DNA of 64,000 nucleotides from the NCBI RefSeq assembly GCF_003859805.1, contig NZ_RQZG01000001.1:248001-312000 (forward strand), written 5' to 3'. The position numbers were made by a program, and so were the translations under genes. The notes under the pieces are model-generated. The model was given only the letters and a program-made list of their open reading frames with translations, was not told where the DNA came from and did not search any database. How positions within the stretch are numbered: position 1 is the first letter of the stretch; every line of letters begins with the position of its first letter. Below, piece after piece: positions 50,871 through 62,066 of the stretch. The DNA is from Arachnia propionica (GTDB taxonomy: Bacteria; Actinomycetota; Actinomycetes; Propionibacteriales; Propionibacteriaceae).

Positions 50871-51778
50871 GTGAGGCTCCCGGAGACACCCTGCCTGGCC
50901 CAGTCGATCGCTGCCATCCGTCGTCTGCCCGGTGCCTGGACCTCGAGGAGTTCCACGGCACCGCTGCCGCAGCCGAGGAAGACCTGCCGTCGGGTGACGT
51001 GCAACTCCCCCGGTGCCAGCGGCTTCGGGGCCGTGACGGTGGCCGCACGGAAGATCTTCAGGCGTTGCCCCTCGTACTCACACCAAGCCCCGGGATCGGG
51101 AGAACATCCCAGGACGTGGTTGCGCACCCGATCCGCGGGCTGCCGGAGGTCCAGTCGCGACACCTCAGGGGTGATCTTGGGTGCCAGCGTGACCCCGTCC
51201 TCGGACTGGGGCCGGGGCGTGGCCCCTTCCTCGACGGCGTCCAGGGTGCGGACCAGCTGCAGGGCCCCGGTGTGGGCCAGCTCGATCAGCAGCTCGCCTG
51301 CCGTCAGGTCCGGCATGGGTCTGGCCTCCGTCGCGAAGACCGGTCCGGCGTCGAGGGCCTCGACGATGCGGAAGCAGGTGGTTCCGATCCGTTGATCGCC
51401 CGCCATGACCGCACGTTGCACCGGGGCGGCACCGCGCCACCGGGGCAGCAGGGAGAAGTGGAGGTTGATCCAGCCGTGGGGCGGGATGCCGAGGGCGCTG
51501 CTGGGCAGCAGCGCACCGTACGCCACGACGGGGCAGGCGTCGGGAGCGATCCGGCGCAGCCGGTCCTGGAAGTCCTCGTCTCGTGGGTGGCGGGGCTTCA
51601 GCACCTCGAGGCCCAGGTCCTCGGCACGGCGGGCGACGGGCGAGGGGGTCATCCTCCGCCCCCGACCGGCCGGGGCGTCGGGACGTGTGATCACTGCCAG
51701 CAACTCATGCCGTGACCCGGCGATGGCGTCCAGGGCCGGTACGGCGACCTCCGGGGTTCCGGCGAAGACAAGTCTCAT
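50867..51778 (-). CDS. fmt: Methionyl-tRNA formyltransferase
   Basis: 303 residues: 'RLVFAGTPEVAVPALDAIAG', the formyl-transfer motif 'INLHFSLLPRWRGAAPVQRA' (SLLP), and 'TCFRIVEALDAGPVFA', followed by the C-terminal OB-like domain. It formylates initiator Met-tRNA for translation initiation; leaderless mRNAs in particular depend on 70S/fMet-tRNA start. Lies 9 bp after priA. Confidence 0.95.
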   Translation of the reverse strand: MRLVFAGTPEVAVPALDAIAGSRHELLAVITRPDAPAGRGRRMTPSPVARRAEDLGLEVLKPRHPRDEDFQDRLRRIAPDACPVVAYGALLPSSALGIPPHGWINLHFSLLPRWRGAAPVQRAVMAGDQRIGTTCFRIVEALDAGPVFATEARPMPDLTAGELLIELAHTGALQLVRTLDAVEEGATPRPQSEDGVTLAPKITPEVSRLDLRQPADRVRNHVLGCSPDPGAWCEYEGQRLKIFRAATVTAPKPLAPGELHVTRRQVFLGCGSGAVELLEVQAPGRRRMAAIDWARQGVSGSLT

Positions 51779-51787
51779 CAGTGTTTC

Positions 51788-53725
51788 CTACTCCAGGTTC
51801 ATCGGGTCCACGTGAATGCTCAACCTGCCACCCTCCTTGCGGGCGGACCGGATGGCCGCGGCTGACTTCAGGGCACGCACGAAGGTCCGCCCCTGCTCCA
51901 GCGGGGACCGTAGCAGGGCTCGGGCGCTCCTGTCGGGTTCCTCCCCCGTGACGGTCGGCCCCAGGATCTCCACCCCGTCGAACGGGTCGTTGTCGAGGAA
52001 GGCGGTGACCGCGTCGGGATCGCCCGTGATCTGGGCCGCCTTCACCGCAGGTGGCAGCCCGACGGCGCGACGTTCCGTCAGTTCGCGTTCCGCGAAACCA
52101 CCCGGGTCACAGCGGATGAGCGCCTGGACCGCGGCATCACCGGGACTGCCGACGACCAGGACGGTTCCCCCCTGATCCCCCGGGACCACCTGTGAGACCA
52201 CGGTGAGCCATCGACGCAGGGCCTCCTCGGCCACCCTGAGGTCACCACGGGCCAGGGTCAGTTCGGCGTCCAGGATGAGGGCAGCGGCGTAGCCGTTCGG
52301 GGCACTCGGTTCACCCCCGGGCGTGGCCACGACGATCGCCGATCCCTCGGGAACACGGTCCCTGATCCGTTCGGCCGAGGAGTTCATCACGGGAACCCCC
52401 GGGAACGCTCTCCCCAGTTCCTCGGCCGTGCGCTCGGAGCCCGCTCCGGGGGCCTCGAGTGAGGTGCCATGGCAGTGTTCGCACTCCCATCGCACCGGGG
52501 TGGCCCCGCACAGCAGACACCTCAGGAGGTCACGGCGTGGTCGTACCAGGGGGCCGTGACACCGGGCACAACGAGCCGGACGACGACATCGGCCGCACCT
52601 CAGCCCGCTGGAGTGTCCGGCCCGGGCGACACTGACCAGCACCGGTCCGGCGGCCAACCCGGTACGCAGCACGGTGAAGGCCTCAGGAGGCAGTCGCAGC
52701 CCGGCCTCCACGCTCCGCACGACAGGACTGATCGCCCGGGCGGCCCCGGGGGACAGCTCGACGCAGCGGAGCCAGCCCAGCTCGAGCAGCCCCTGGACCT
52801 CGGTGGAGCGGGCGTGTGAGACGAACAGCAGGGCGCAGCCGTCATGAACCGTGCGCAGCAGCGCGACGGTGCGGGTGTGGGGATGCGGGCTGCGTTCCTC
52901 CGCGTGGCCGTCATGACCGTCGTCGACGACGACCACCAGCCCGGGATCAGACACCGGGGCGAAAGCCGCGGAGCGGGTCCCGATGACCACGCGGGCCAGA
53001 CCACGCCTGACCCCGAGGTAGTTGCGGTACCGTTCGGCGCGTCCGAGTTCGGCGGAGAGTTCCGCCACGCTCCCGGCGCCGAATGCGGCACGCAACCGTG
53101 CCGCCCCCACCACGAGTTGCCGTTGTGTGGGAACCAGGACGATGACCGACCGACCGCTGGTCAGGGTCGCCGAGGCCGCCTCGATCACCCCGGACCACGG
53201 GTCCCCGAGCGGGCACCGGGTGGCGGGAACCTGCCAGAACCCACGGGGGTTTCCTCCCCCACCCAGGGCCGCCAGCAGCTCCGCCCCGCCCGGGAAGGCG
53301 GGGAGCACCGTCGCGGTGGGGATGACGGTCGGCTCCGGCCAGTTCTCCTGGGGCTCCTGCTCCACCGCTGCATGCCTGGCAGGGATCGCCAACCGGGCGA
53401 CGTCCCACCACGTCCCCGCGTAGTGATCGGCGACGGCGCGGATCAGTGTGTCCAGCTCCGGGGTCAGGATCTGCTCGTCGGAGACGACCGTCCGCAAGGA
53501 GGCCAGGTGACTCGTCGTCTCACGTGGCCCGAGCGCGGTCACCCAGCCGTCGACGTCCTGCCCGGCGAAGCGCACCTTCACCCGGATCCCCGGGCGGACC
53601 CGGGAGGCCAGCCGCTCCGGGATCGCATAGTCGAACGACCGGTCCAGATGGGCCAGCGGGATGTCCACGGCGACCTTGGCCACCGTCTCGGCGGCCGGGT
53701 CGTCGAAGAGTGCGGCCGCGTCCAT
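51788..53725 (-). CDS. priA: PriA primosomal protein with degenerate helicase motifs
   Basis: 645 residues. The N-terminal 3'-DNA-end-binding domain ('KVAVDIPLAHLDRSFDYAIP', 'GIRVKVRFAGQDVDGWV') and the zinc region ('LRCGRCRRPARCARCHGPLV', 'LLRCLLCGATPVRWECEHCH') are kept. The ATPase motifs are lost: where GxTGSGKT is expected the sequence reads 'WSGVIEAASATLTSGRSVIV', and the DEAH box is 'VVVVDDGHD'. Such helicase-dead PriA is typical of actinobacteria; it probably acts as a structural replication-restart factor. It starts 1 nt after the metK stop. Confidence 0.93.
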   Translation of the reverse strand: MDAAALFDDPAAETVAKVAVDIPLAHLDRSFDYAIPERLASRVRPGIRVKVRFAGQDVDGWVTALGPRETTSHLASLRTVVSDEQILTPELDTLIRAVADHYAGTWWDVARLAIPARHAAVEQEPQENWPEPTVIPTATVLPAFPGGAELLAALGGGGNPRGFWQVPATRCPLGDPWSGVIEAASATLTSGRSVIVLVPTQRQLVVGAARLRAAFGAGSVAELSAELGRAERYRNYLGVRRGLARVVIGTRSAAFAPVSDPGLVVVVDDGHDGHAEERSPHPHTRTVALLRTVHDGCALLFVSHARSTEVQGLLELGWLRCVELSPGAARAISPVVRSVEAGLRLPPEAFTVLRTGLAAGPVLVSVARAGHSSGLRCGRCRRPARCARCHGPLVRPRRDLLRCLLCGATPVRWECEHCHGTSLEAPGAGSERTAEELGRAFPGVPVMNSSAERIRDRVPEGSAIVVATPGGEPSAPNGYAAALILDAELTLARGDLRVAEEALRRWLTVVSQVVPGDQGGTVLVVGSPGDAAVQALIRCDPGGFAERELTERRAVGLPPAVKAAQITGDPDAVTAFLDNDPFDGVEILGPTVTGEEPDRSARALLRSPLEQGRTFVRALKSAAAIRSARKEGGRLSIHVDPMNLE

Positions 53726-53726
53726 C

Positions 53727-54917
53727 TCAGCCCTTGACTGCCCTCGCGAGGGCCTCAGCCCGGTCGGTGCGCTCCCAGGTGGCGTCGGTCTCGTCGCGTC
53801 CGAAGTGACCGAGGGTCGAGAACTGCGAGTAGATCGGACGCAGCAGGTCGAGTTCGGCGATGATGCTGGCCGGACGCAGGTCGAAGGTGCTGTTCACGGC
53901 CTCGATGATCTGCGGTGTCGGAACCTTCCCGGTGCCGAAGGTGTCGAGATAGAAACCGACGGGCCGGGCCTTGCCGATGGCGTACGCCACCTGCACCTCG
54001 CACCGGTCCGCAAGTCCCGCGGCGACGACGTTCTTCGCCACCCAGCGCGTGGCATAGGCGGCGGAGCGGTCGACCTTCGACGGATCCTTGCCGGAGAAGG
54101 CCCCACCACCGTGACGGGCCATGCCCCCGTAGGTGTCGACGATGATCTTGCGTCCCGTCACCCCGGCATCGCCCATCGGGCCACCGATGACGAACTTGCC
54201 GCTGGGATTGACGAAGATCCTCGGGTGGGTGGGGTCGAAGCCATGTTCGACGAGCACCGGTGCGATCACCTCGGAGGTGATCTCCGGGGCCATCACCTCT
54301 GCCAGGGCGACACCGTCGTCGTGCTGTGAGGACACCACGACCGTCTCGATGCCGACCGGCCGACCGTCCTCGTATCGCACGGTCACCTGGGTCTTCCCGT
54401 CGGGACGCAGGTAGTCGAGGACGGAGTCCTTGCGGACCCGGGTGAGGCGAGCGGCCAGCCGGTGCGCCAGGTGGATCGGGAGCGGCATCAGCTCAGGGGT
54501 CTCGTTGCAGGCGTACCCGAACATCAGACCCTGATCGCCCGCTCCCTGCTTGCTCGCGGCATCACCGGCCTCGTGGGAGCGCACCTCCAGGGAATCGTTG
54601 ACCCCACCCGCGATGTCAGGGGACTGGGCCCCGATGGCGACGGTGACCCCGCACGAGGCACCGTCGAAACCGACCCGGGAACTGGTGTAGCCGATGTCCA
54701 GGATGCGATTGCGCACGAGGGTGGCGACATCGGCGTAGGCACTGGTGGAGACCTCACCGGCGACGACCACCAGTCCGGTGGTGATGAGTGTCTCCACGGC
54801 GACCCGTGCAGCCGGGTCCTCGGCGAGCAGGGCGTCCAGCACCGCGTCGGAGATCGAGTCGGCAATCTTGTCCGGATGACCCTCGGTGACCGACTCCGAG
54901 GTGAACAGGCGACTCAT
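53727..54917 (-). CDS. metK: S-adenosylmethionine synthetase
   Basis: 396 residues. '[20 protein letters not shown]' at the N-terminus, '[20 protein letters not shown]', '[20 protein letters not shown]' and '[20 protein letters not shown]' (P-loop-like) are all intact. It makes SAM from ATP and methionine, completing the metXYW-metH pathway. The ATG shares its A with the rpoZ TGA (TGATG). In many actinobacteria coaBC lies between rpoZ and metK; it is absent here. Confidence 0.97.
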   Translation of the reverse strand: MSRLFTSESVTEGHPDKIADSISDAVLDALLAEDPAARVAVETLITTGLVVVAGEVSTSAYADVATLVRNRILDIGYTSSRVGFDGASCGVTVAIGAQSPDIAGGVNDSLEVRSHEAGDAASKQGAGDQGLMFGYACNETPELMPLPIHLAHRLAARLTRVRKDSVLDYLRPDGKTQVTVRYEDGRPVGIETVVVSSQHDDGVALAEVMAPEITSEVIAPVLVEHGFDPTHPRIFVNPSGKFVIGGPMGDAGVTGRKIIVDTYGGMARHGGGAFSGKDPSKVDRSAAYATRWVAKNVVAAGLADRCEVQVAYAIGKARPVGFYLDTFGTGKVPTPQIIEAVNSTFDLRPASIIAELDLLRPIYSQFSTLGHFGRDETDATWERTDRAEALARAVKG

Positions 54918-55264
54918 CAGGATGCCGGGTCGATGTCCAGGTCGGCGAACGGGTCCACGAAGGCGAAGGCAGGATCGGCCTCCGCAGCGGCACGTTCGGC
55001 GGCCTCGGCCTCCGGGTCGATCTCGGTGTACTCCAGCATGCCGTCGCGCATCTCGCGCAGCGCGATGGACAGCGGCTTCTCCTGGGGAGCGACGTTGACC
55101 AGGGGACCGATGTTCTCCAGCAGACCTTCACCGAGCTGGGAGTAGTAGGCGTTGATCTGACGGGCGCGCTTGGCGGCGAAGATCACCAACCGGTACTTGG
55201 AGTCCACCTTCTCGAGGAGGTCGTCGATCGGCGGGTTGGTGATGCCCTCGGGATTCGTGCTCAA
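54917..55264 (-). CDS. rpoZ: RNA polymerase omega subunit
   Basis: 115 residues: '[20 protein letters not shown]' and '[20 protein letters not shown]' are the conserved beta-prime-binding part, and '[16 protein letters not shown]' closes the core. The acidic C-terminal tail ('[20 protein letters not shown]') is typical of actinobacterial omega. Function: assembly of RNA polymerase and ppGpp response in other lineages. Confidence 0.95.
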   Translation of the reverse strand: MSTNPEGITNPPIDDLLEKVDSKYRLVIFAAKRARQINAYYSQLGEGLLENIGPLVNVAPQEKPLSIALREMRDGMLEYTEIDPEAEAAERAAAEADPAFAFVDPFADLDIDPAS

Positions 55265-55301
55265 GATGTACCTCGTGAGTCGAGAGAAGAATGACTTGCG
55301 A

Positions 55302-55862
55302 TCACAAGCCCATCAATCCTACCAAAGCTCGCACGGTTTCCTCGATGTCCTCGTTGACCACGATGAAGTCCGCCTCCTGGCGGGCGGCGAGCTCCATCCG
55401 GGCGGTCTCGAGGCGCCGAGCCACGGCGGCCTCGTCCTCCGTTCCCCGGCCCTCCAGCCGTCGGACCAGCTCGTCCCAGCTCGGCGGTTCCAGGAAGATC
55501 AGCCTGGCCTCCGGCATGTTCTGCTTGATCTGCCGTGCTCCCTGCAGGTCGATCTCCAGCACGACGGTACGGCCATCGGCGAGCGCGGTCTCGACCTCGC
55601 TGCGCAGGGTGCCGTAGCAATTGTCGCCGTACATCACGACGTGTTCGAGCAGCTGTCCCGAGGCGATGAGACGTTCGAACTCGTCAGGGGTGAGGAAGTG
55701 GTAGCTGACCCCGTCCTCCTCACCGGGACGCGGGCTCCTCGTGGTCGCCGAGACCGGGATGTGGATCCCAGGATGGAGTTCGGTCAGGCGGGCACAGACC
55801 GTGCCCTTCCCGACCCCGCTGGGGCCGGAGATGATCCACGGATGTCGTTGAGGTTGAACCAC
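55302..55862 (-). CDS. gmk: Guanylate kinase
   Basis: 186 residues: P-loop '[20 protein letters not shown]', '[20 protein letters not shown]' (GMP-binding, TTR.PR..E..G..Y.F), '[20 protein letters not shown]' and '[20 protein letters not shown]' (lid). Converts GMP to GDP. Located between mihF and rpoZ, the standard actinobacterial order. Confidence 0.95.
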   Translation of the reverse strand: MVQPQRHPWIISGPSGVGKGTVCARLTELHPGIHIPVSATTRSPRPGEEDGVSYHFLTPDEFERLIASGQLLEHVVMYGDNCYGTLRSEVETALADGRTVVLEIDLQGARQIKQNMPEARLIFLEPPSWDELVRRLEGRGTEDEAAVARRLETARMELAARQEADFIVVNEDIEETVRALVGLMGL

Positions 55863-55872
55863 CTGAGGGATA

Positions 55873-56184
55873 CTACGAGAAAAGCTCCTTCAAGCGCTCG
55901 ACCTGGTGCCGACCGAGTCCTCGGATCCGACGGTTCGGGGCTATGTCGAGGTTCTCCATGATCTCCTGGGAGCGGGTGACCCCGACGCGGGGTAGGGCAC
56001 GGAGCAGATCAACGACCTTCACACGGGAAAGGGTCTCATCGCCCATTGCCTTGTCGAGCGCCTGGGGCAGGGTCAAGGAGCCGTCCTTGACCTGGTCCTT
56101 GAGCCGCGCCCGCGCCCGCCGGGCCTCAGTGGCGGCGTTGCGTGCCGACCGGAGTTGTTCTTCGCTGAGCTGCGGAATGGCCAT
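55873..56184 (-). CDS. mihF: Integration host factor, actinobacterial type
   Basis: 103 residues from the ATG at 56184, which has GAAGGAGA upstream; the longer frame has a non-conserved start. Helical N-terminus ('LRSARNAATEARRARARLKD'), then the helix-two-turn-helix core 'VKVVDLLRALPRVGVTRSQE' and 'NLDIAPNRRIRGLGRHQVER'. mIHF is a nucleoid-associated protein, required for phage L5 integration in mycobacteria and for chromosome architecture. The 93-bp gap upstream should hold its promoter. Confidence 0.95.
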   Translation of the reverse strand: MAIPQLSEEQLRSARNAATEARRARARLKDQVKDGSLTLPQALDKAMGDETLSRVKVVDLLRALPRVGVTRSQEIMENLDIAPNRRIRGLGRHQVERLKELFS

Positions 56185-56277
56185 CGGTTCTCCTTCGTGA
56201 GTCTTCGATTGACCTGGCCTTGCCCCAAACTTACAAGGACAACGTGTCACTCGCAGCGAAACCGACTCCTTGTCGTG

Positions 56278-57072
56278 TCAGCCTTTCAGGCCGCTGACCT
56301 GAGTCAGCAGGCGTTGCGCACGGGGACGCAGTTCTCCTCGTCCACCACCGATGACCTCCCTGCTCACGGTGGGAAGCACCAGGTGGGTGGCCGGGCCGAA
56401 GATGGCCGCCAGCCCTTCGACGGTGCCTCCCTGGGCTCCGATGCCCGGGGCCAGGATCGACCCGTTGAAGCGGGTCAGGTCGCATCCCGGATCGGCATGG
56501 GTGGCCCCGATGACCAGACCGACGGCGTGCTCCCAGGCCGAGTTCCCGGCCACGATCTCGTCGACGACCAGCTGGGCGGCCCCGGCCTGCAACACCTGCC
56601 CCTCGGGGTTGGAGGTCCGAGCCAGCACGTAGAGCCCCCGCCCCTCGGCAACGGCTGCCTCGATGGCGGGGAGCAGGGCCCCGACCCCCAGGTAGGGGTT
56701 CACGGTGAGGGCATCTGCCGCCAGTGGCGAGTCACCCCTGAGATAGGCGGCGGCGTATCCGGCCATCGAGGAGCCGATGTCACCTCGTTTGGCGTCGAGG
56801 ATGCTGAGTGCCCCGGCGCCTCTGATGTCAGCGAGCACCTGCTCCAGCACCGCCACCCCGCGCGAACCGAAGGCCTCGAAGAAGGCCGACTGGGGCTTGA
56901 AGACCGCGACCTGCTCCCCCAGTGCCTCGACGATGCCCCGCGCACAGGCCTCGAGACCGGCCAGGTCCCGCCCCAGTCCCCAGGCGTCGAGGACCGATGG
57001 CATCGGGTCGATCCCGACGCAGAGCCTTCCCCGGGTCGTGGTGCATTCCTCCAGTGTGGTGAACCAGCTCAT
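56278..57072 (-). CDS. pyrF: Orotidine-5'-phosphate decarboxylase (type 2)
   Basis: 264 residues: '[20 protein letters not shown]', '[20 protein letters not shown]', the catalytic '[20 protein letters not shown]' (DAKRGDIG, type 2) and '[16 protein letters not shown]'-like end region. Last step of UMP synthesis. Start overlaps the pyrD stop by 4 nt. Confidence 0.95.
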   Translation of the reverse strand: MSWFTTLEECTTTRGRLCVGIDPMPSVLDAWGLGRDLAGLEACARGIVEALGEQVAVFKPQSAFFEAFGSRGVAVLEQVLADIRGAGALSILDAKRGDIGSSMAGYAAAYLRGDSPLAADALTVNPYLGVGALLPAIEAAVAEGRGLYVLARTSNPEGQVLQAGAAQLVVDEIVAGNSAWEHAVGLVIGATHADPGCDLTRFNGSILAPGIGAQGGTVEGLAAIFGPATHLVLPTVSREVIGGGRGELRPRAQRLLTQVSGLKG

Positions 57073-58121
57073 CGTCGTCCTGTCAGTTCGTGGATGCCCC
57101 GCACCAGGGCGGGTCCGGCGTAGATGAATCCGGTGTACAGCTGGATCAGGCTGGCCCCGGCGTCGAACATGCGTGCCGCGTCCCGAGGGCTCATGATGCC
57201 CCCCACCCCGATGACCGGGAGCGCGGTGGTCCCGGCCACGGTCTCGACGAAACGAAGCGCCCGGGCTGTCAGGGGTGCCCCGGACAGCCCTCCTGCCTCG
57301 TCTCTCAGGTGCTGATCGCTCGGCCGGAGGCCATCGCGGGAGAGCGTGGTGTTCGTGGCGATCACCCCGGCCGCGCCGGCATCGCTGATCGCGGCGAGGA
57401 TCTCGGGCAGACCATCAGGGTCGAGGTCCGGGGCGAGCTTGACGAACACCGGCACCGGGTGACCGCCCTCACCTGCCGCGCCGATGACCGAGGTGATGAG
57501 TGTCGTGAGCTCCTGAGCCGTCTGGAGCGAACGAAGCCCCGGGGTGTTGGGACTCGAGACGTTGACCGAGAAGTAGTCGGCGAAGTCTCGCAGCACGTCC
57601 ACGGAACCGACGTAGTCGGTGCGGGCCCGGGCCATCGGCACCACCTTCGTCTTGCCGATGGAGATGCCGAGCGGGATCCCGAGCCGCAGGTTGCCCCGCT
57701 GGACGCCGAGTTTGAGCAGCCGGTCGGCCAGGGCGTCGGCCCCGGCATTGTTGAAGCCCATGCGGTTGACGATGGCACGGGAGGCCACCGCCCGGAACAC
57801 CCGTGGACGCTCGTTGCCCGGCTGGGCCTGCCCTGTCACCGTGCCCAGCTCTGCGAAACCGAACCCCAGTCGGGCCCAGGCCGGGGCCGCGATGCCGTCC
57901 TTGTCGAGACCGGCGGCGATCCCGACCCGGTTCGGGAAGCGGATCCCTGCCACCTCGACGGGGGCGACGACGCGGGCATGCCGGGTGCCGGGAACGTGAC
58001 CGAGCCATTCGATCATCATCTCGTGGACCGCCTCCGGGTTGCCCCGGTGGAGCCGGAACAGCACGGGACGCAGCAGGCGCTGGTAGCAGGCCAGCTCGCT
58101 CAGGGTCAGCAGACCGGTCAT
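57069..58121 (-). CDS. pyrD: Dihydroorotate dehydrogenase (quinone), class 2
   Basis: 350 residues from the ATG at 58121. The N-terminal helices ('[20 protein letters not shown]') anchor it to the membrane for quinone reduction. FMN barrel: '[20 protein letters not shown]', '[20 protein letters not shown]', '[20 protein letters not shown]' (catalytic Ser), '[13 protein letters not shown]', '[20 protein letters not shown]', '[13 protein letters not shown]'. Overlaps carB by 4 nt. Confidence 0.96.
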   Translation of the reverse strand: MTGLLTLSELACYQRLLRPVLFRLHRGNPEAVHEMMIEWLGHVPGTRHARVVAPVEVAGIRFPNRVGIAAGLDKDGIAAPAWARLGFGFAELGTVTGQAQPGNERPRVFRAVASRAIVNRMGFNNAGADALADRLLKLGVQRGNLRLGIPLGISIGKTKVVPMARARTDYVGSVDVLRDFADYFSVNVSSPNTPGLRSLQTAQELTTLITSVIGAAGEGGHPVPVFVKLAPDLDPDGLPEILAAISDAGAAGVIATNTTLSRDGLRPSDQHLRDEAGGLSGAPLTARALRFVETVAGTTALPVIGVGGIMSPRDAARMFDAGASLIQLYTGFIYAGPALVRGIHELTGRR

Positions 58122-61100
58122 GACGGGCTCGCCCATTCCTGCAGGGAACGGACCCCGAGCTCCCCCCGGATCTGGTTCTCGATCCCCTGCACGGCGGCCG
58201 CCAGCCCCGGCACCGTCGTGATGCACGCCACGTCCGCCATGACGGCGGCGGTGCGGATGAGGTAACCGTCCCTGCGGATGTTGACCCCGTTGTTGGCCCC
58301 CTGCGGGGTGTTGAAGATCAGATCGATCCCACCCTGCTTGATGAGGTCGACGATGCTCGGCTCGTCGCTGTCGGGTTCTCGTTGCGACAACTTCGCGACC
58401 TCCGTGACATCCACCCCGTTACGGCGCAGCACCGATGCGGTCCCGGATGTGGCCAGGATGCGGAAGCCCAGATCGGCGAGGCGTTTGATGGGCCAGATCG
58501 CGTGTCGTTTGTCACGGTTCGCGATGGAGACGAACACCGTCCCTGACGTCGGCAGGGGCCACCCACCGGCCGCCTGGGACTTGGCGTAGGCCAGACCGAA
58601 GCCCTCCGCCAGCCCCATCACCTCACCGGTGGAGCGCATCTCCGGTCCGAGCAGGGTGTCGACGAAGGCTCCTGTGACGGTCCGGAACCGGTTGAACGGC
58701 ATCACGGCGTCCTTGACCGCCACCGGCGCCCCGGGATGCACGGTCGTGCCGTCCCCGACGGCACGCAGCATTCCCTCGGCCCTGAGATCCGCGATGCTGG
58801 ATCCCAGCATGATCCGGGCCGCTGCCTTCGCCAACGGTGTGTTGGTGGCCTTGGAGACGAAGGGCACGGTCCGGGAGGCACGGGGATTGGCCTCGAGCAC
58901 GTAGAGGATGTCGGCGTGCAGCGCGTACTGGATGTTGAGCAGGCCCCGGACCCCGACCCCTGCCGCGATGAGCTCGGTGGAGCGACGGATGCGTTCGATG
59001 ATCTCGTCGCCCAGGGTGATGGGGGGCAGCGAGCAGGCCGAGTCACCGGAGTGGATGCCCGCCTCCTCGATGTGCTCCATCACGCCACCCAGGTACAGCT
59101 CGTGACCGTCGTACAGGGCGTCCACGTCGATCTCGACCGCGTCGTCCAGGAACCGGTCCACCAGCACCGGGGACCCCTCGGAGACCTCGGTCGCCCCCGC
59201 GATGTAGCGGTCCAGCGAGTCGTCGTCGTAGACGATCTCCATGCCCCGACCACCGAGCACGAAACTCGGGCGCACCAGCACCGGGTAACCGATCTCCGCA
59301 GCGATCTGGCGGGCCTCCGTGGCGGAGCCGGCCATCCCGTGCTTCGGCGCGGGAAGCCCCGCCTTGGCCAGCACCCGGCCGAAGGCACCGCGCTCCTCGG
59401 CCAGGTTGATGGCCTCCGGGGAGGTGCCGACGATGGGGACACCCGCGTCCTTGAGGACCTGGGCCAGCTTCAGGGGGGTCTGGCCACCGAGCTGACAGAT
59501 GACACCTGCCACCGGGCCGGCCTGGGACTCCGCGTGGACGATCTCCAGGACGTCCTCGGCCGTCAGTGGTTCGAAGTAGAGCCGGTCGGAGGTGTCGTAG
59601 TCGGTGGAGACCGTCTCCGGGTTGCAGTTGACCATGATCGCCTCGTAGCCGGCCTCCCGCAGCGCCATCGTGGCATGGACGCAGGAGTAGTCGAACTCGA
59701 TGCCCTGTCCGATCCGGTTGGGGCCGGACCCCAGGATGATCACGGCCTCCTTCGTCCTGGTCGGGACCTCGCTCTCCTCGTCGTAGGTCGAGTACAGGTA
59801 CGGGGTCAGGGCCTCGAACTCGGCGGCACAGGTGTCGACCGCCTTGTAGACGGGGCGGATGTCGAGAGCCCACCGCAGCTGTCGCACGACGCTCTCGTCC
59901 AGACCACGCAGCGTCCCGATCTGGGAGTCGGACAGGCCGTGCCGTTTGGCCCGGCGCAGCAGCGCGGGGTCGAGTCGTTCCGCATCGGCCAGTTCCCGTC
60001 CCACCGAATGGATGAGAGCCACCTGGTCGAGGAACCACGGATCGATGCGGGTGGCCTCGAACAGCTGCTCGACGGTGGCTCCGGCGTCGAGGGCGTTCAT
60101 CAGCTTCAGCAGGCGACCGTCGTGAGGACGCCGCAGCTCCTCGAGGACATCGGACAGGTCACGCCCCGTGGCACCGTCCTGCCAGAAGTTGGTCCCGGTC
60201 TCCGTGGAGCGCAACGCCTTGCCCAGGGCCTCGGTGAAGTTTCTGCCGATGGACATCACCTCACCCACCGACTTCATGTGGGTGGTCAGGGTCGAGTCGG
60301 CGGCCGGGAACTTCTCGAAGGCGAACCGCGGCACCTTCACCACGACGTAGTCCAGGGCCGGCTCGAAGGAGGCCGGGGTGACCCGGGTGATGTCGTTCGG
60401 GATCTCGTCGAGGGTGTACCCGACGGCCACCTTCGCGGCGATCTTCGCGATGGGGAACCCGGTGGCCTTCGAGGCCAGTGCTGAGGAGCGGCTGACCCTG
60501 GGGTTCATCTCGATGACGATCATCCGTCCGTCGACAGGATTGACGGCGAACTGGATGTTGCAGCCGCCGGTGTCCACCCCGACGGCACGGATGATGGCGA
60601 TGCCGACATCACGCATCCGCTGGTACTCACGGTCGGTCAGCGTCATCGCCGGGGCCACCGTCACCGAGTCCCCCGTGTGGACCCCCATCGGATCGAAGTT
60701 CTCGATGGAGCAGATCACCACGACGTTGTCGGCCTTGTCGCGCATCACCTCCAGTTCGTACTCCTTCCATCCCAGGATTGACTCCTCGATGAGCACCTCG
60801 GTGACGGGACTGGCCGCCAGGCCCGTTCCTGCGATCTGTGCCAGCTCCTGTGGGGTGTGGGCGAAACCGGAACCCACTCCCCCCATCGTGAAGGAGGGGC
60901 GCACGACGACCGGGTAGCCGAGCTCATCGGCTGCGGCCATCACCTCGTCGAGGGTGTGGCACACCCGGGAGCGCGCCACCTCGGGGGCGCCACCCGGGAT
61001 GTCGGTCAAGGAGGCGACGATGTCCTTGAACTGCTCCCGGTCCTCGCCGCGCTGGATGGCCTCGAAGGAGGCTCCGATCAGCTCGCAGCCGTACCGCTCC

Positions 61101-61423
61101 AGCACCCCGTTCTCGTGGAGGGCGACGGCGGTGTTGAGGGCCGTCTGCCCCCCCAGGGTGGCGAGCAGGGCGTCAGGACGCTCCTTGGCGATGACCCGCT
61201 CCACGAAGTCCGGTGTGATGGGTTCCACGTAGGTGGCGTCCGCGAAGTCCGGGTCCGTCATGATGGTCGCCGGGTTGGAGTTGACCAGCACGACTCGGAA
61301 CCCCTCGGCCTTGAGCACGCGGCAGGCCTGGGTGCCGGAGTAGTCGAACTCGCAGGCCTGCCCGATGACGATCGGGCCGGAGCCGATGACGAGGATGGAC
61401 GAGATGTCGGTTCTACGAGGCAT
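58118..61423 (-). CDS. carB: Carbamoyl-phosphate synthase large subunit
   Basis: 1101 residues from the ATG at 61423 ('[20 protein letters not shown]'); the open frame upstream belongs to another gene's shadow. Two ATP-grasp halves: '[20 protein letters not shown]' in the first, '[20 protein letters not shown]' in the second, and a C-terminal MGS-like allosteric domain ('[20 protein letters not shown]'). Makes carbamoyl phosphate with CarA for pyrimidines and arginine. Its ATG lies inside the last codons of the TOPRIM-like gene (11-nt overlap), so it depends on translation through the inserted cassette. Confidence 0.97.
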   Translation of the reverse strand: MPRRTDISSILVIGSGPIVIGQACEFDYSGTQACRVLKAEGFRVVLVNSNPATIMTDPDFADATYVEPITPDFVERVIAKERPDALLATLGGQTALNTAVALHENGVLERYGCELIGASFEAIQRGEDREQFKDIVASLTDIPGGAPEVARSRVCHTLDEVMAAADELGYPVVVRPSFTMGGVGSGFAHTPQELAQIAGTGLAASPVTEVLIEESILGWKEYELEVMRDKADNVVVICSIENFDPMGVHTGDSVTVAPAMTLTDREYQRMRDVGIAIIRAVGVDTGGCNIQFAVNPVDGRMIVIEMNPRVSRSSALASKATGFPIAKIAAKVAVGYTLDEIPNDITRVTPASFEPALDYVVVKVPRFAFEKFPAADSTLTTHMKSVGEVMSIGRNFTEALGKALRSTETGTNFWQDGATGRDLSDVLEELRRPHDGRLLKLMNALDAGATVEQLFEATRIDPWFLDQVALIHSVGRELADAERLDPALLRRAKRHGLSDSQIGTLRGLDESVVRQLRWALDIRPVYKAVDTCAAEFEALTPYLYSTYDEESEVPTRTKEAVIILGSGPNRIGQGIEFDYSCVHATMALREAGYEAIMVNCNPETVSTDYDTSDRLYFEPLTAEDVLEIVHAESQAGPVAGVICQLGGQTPLKLAQVLKDAGVPIVGTSPEAINLAEERGAFGRVLAKAGLPAPKHGMAGSATEARQIAAEIGYPVLVRPSFVLGGRGMEIVYDDDSLDRYIAGATEVSEGSPVLVDRFLDDAVEIDVDALYDGHELYLGGVMEHIEEAGIHSGDSACSLPPITLGDEIIERIRRSTELIAAGVGVRGLLNIQYALHADILYVLEANPRASRTVPFVSKATNTPLAKAAARIMLGSSIADLRAEGMLRAVGDGTTVHPGAPVAVKDAVMPFNRFRTVTGAFVDTLLGPEMRSTGEVMGLAEGFGLAYAKSQAAGGWPLPTSGTVFVSIANRDKRHAIWPIKRLADLGFRILATSGTASVLRRNGVDVTEVAKLSQREPDSDEPSIVDLIKQGGIDLIFNTPQGANNGVNIRRDGYLIRTAAVMADVACITTVPGLAAAVQGIENQIRGELGVRSLQEWASPS

Positions 61424-62063
61424 GGCACTCCTGAATCTGGGTGGTGAGGAACCGGACTCCATCACGGAACCGTTGGAAACTCGGTGAGGAATTGTTCTCG
61501 ACATCGATGTGAGGAGCGATGTCGGTGGTGAGCTCGATCTTCTTAAGCCCGCCCTTGTGCTTGGGAACACTACTGAGCAGGTTCTCGAGCCGACGGGCGG
61601 GGTCCCGGATCGCATCGGGCTCACGCAGTCCCCGCTTCTGGGACATGTTCTTGAACGCACTCCCGTAGGCCTGCTCCAGGGCGTGTGGGTCGCCGAAGTA
61701 CCAGGCCTCGAGCATCTCCACGGCGATTCGGGGGAGCACCTGGCCATCCTGCTTCGCCGTGTGACTGGCGACGTTGAGCTCGGCCTTGCGCACAGCAGCC
61801 ACCAGGTTCTCACGGAATTCTGCACAGTCGTCGGTATCGGAATCCACGACCAGGACCACGCGGTGGGTGGGGTTGGTCGGCAGCCAGTTCGCATGGCCCC
61901 GGAGCCGTTTCGGCACCTTCTTCAAGAACTCGCTCTTGCCACCGAGGTTGAACACATCGAAACTGGTGTCAGCGGGAAGCAGCCTCGGCAGGATCTGTTC
62001 GAGGAAGAGTTGCATCGTGTACCCCTCCACCAGGAAATCGAGATGGGCCTTCCTGCTGTCCAT
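61413..62063 (-). CDS. TOPRIM-like DUF4276-type protein, partner of AAA ATPase
   Basis: 216 residues. N-terminal '[20 protein letters not shown]' has the VEG glutamate (E13) and '[12 protein letters not shown]' the DxD (D74, D76) of a TOPRIM fold; '[20 protein letters not shown]' (E116, E119, D125) is the E.E.W..D block typical of DUF4276. Together with the upstream AAA ATPase this looks like the nuclease half of an OLD/PARIS/AbiL-like two-gene phage-defence module. It starts 3 nt after the ATPase stop and overlaps carB by 11 nt. The exact defence type is not assigned. Confidence 0.72.
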   Translation of the reverse strand: MDSRKAHLDFLVEGYTMQLFLEQILPRLLPADTSFDVFNLGGKSEFLKKVPKRLRGHANWLPTNPTHRVVLVVDSDTDDCAEFRENLVAAVRKAELNVASHTAKQDGQVLPRIAVEMLEAWYFGDPHALEQAYGSAFKNMSQKRGLREPDAIRDPARRLENLLSSVPKHKGGLKKIELTTDIAPHIDVENNSSPSFQRFRDGVRFLTTQIQECHAS

Positions 62064-62066
62064 CCG

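Noticed and set aside
61424-61894. N-terminal extension of carB by 157 residues
   Set aside because: The extension is Ser/Pro/Arg-rich shadow sequence of the TOPRIM-like gene; the conserved CarB start is the ATG at 61423.
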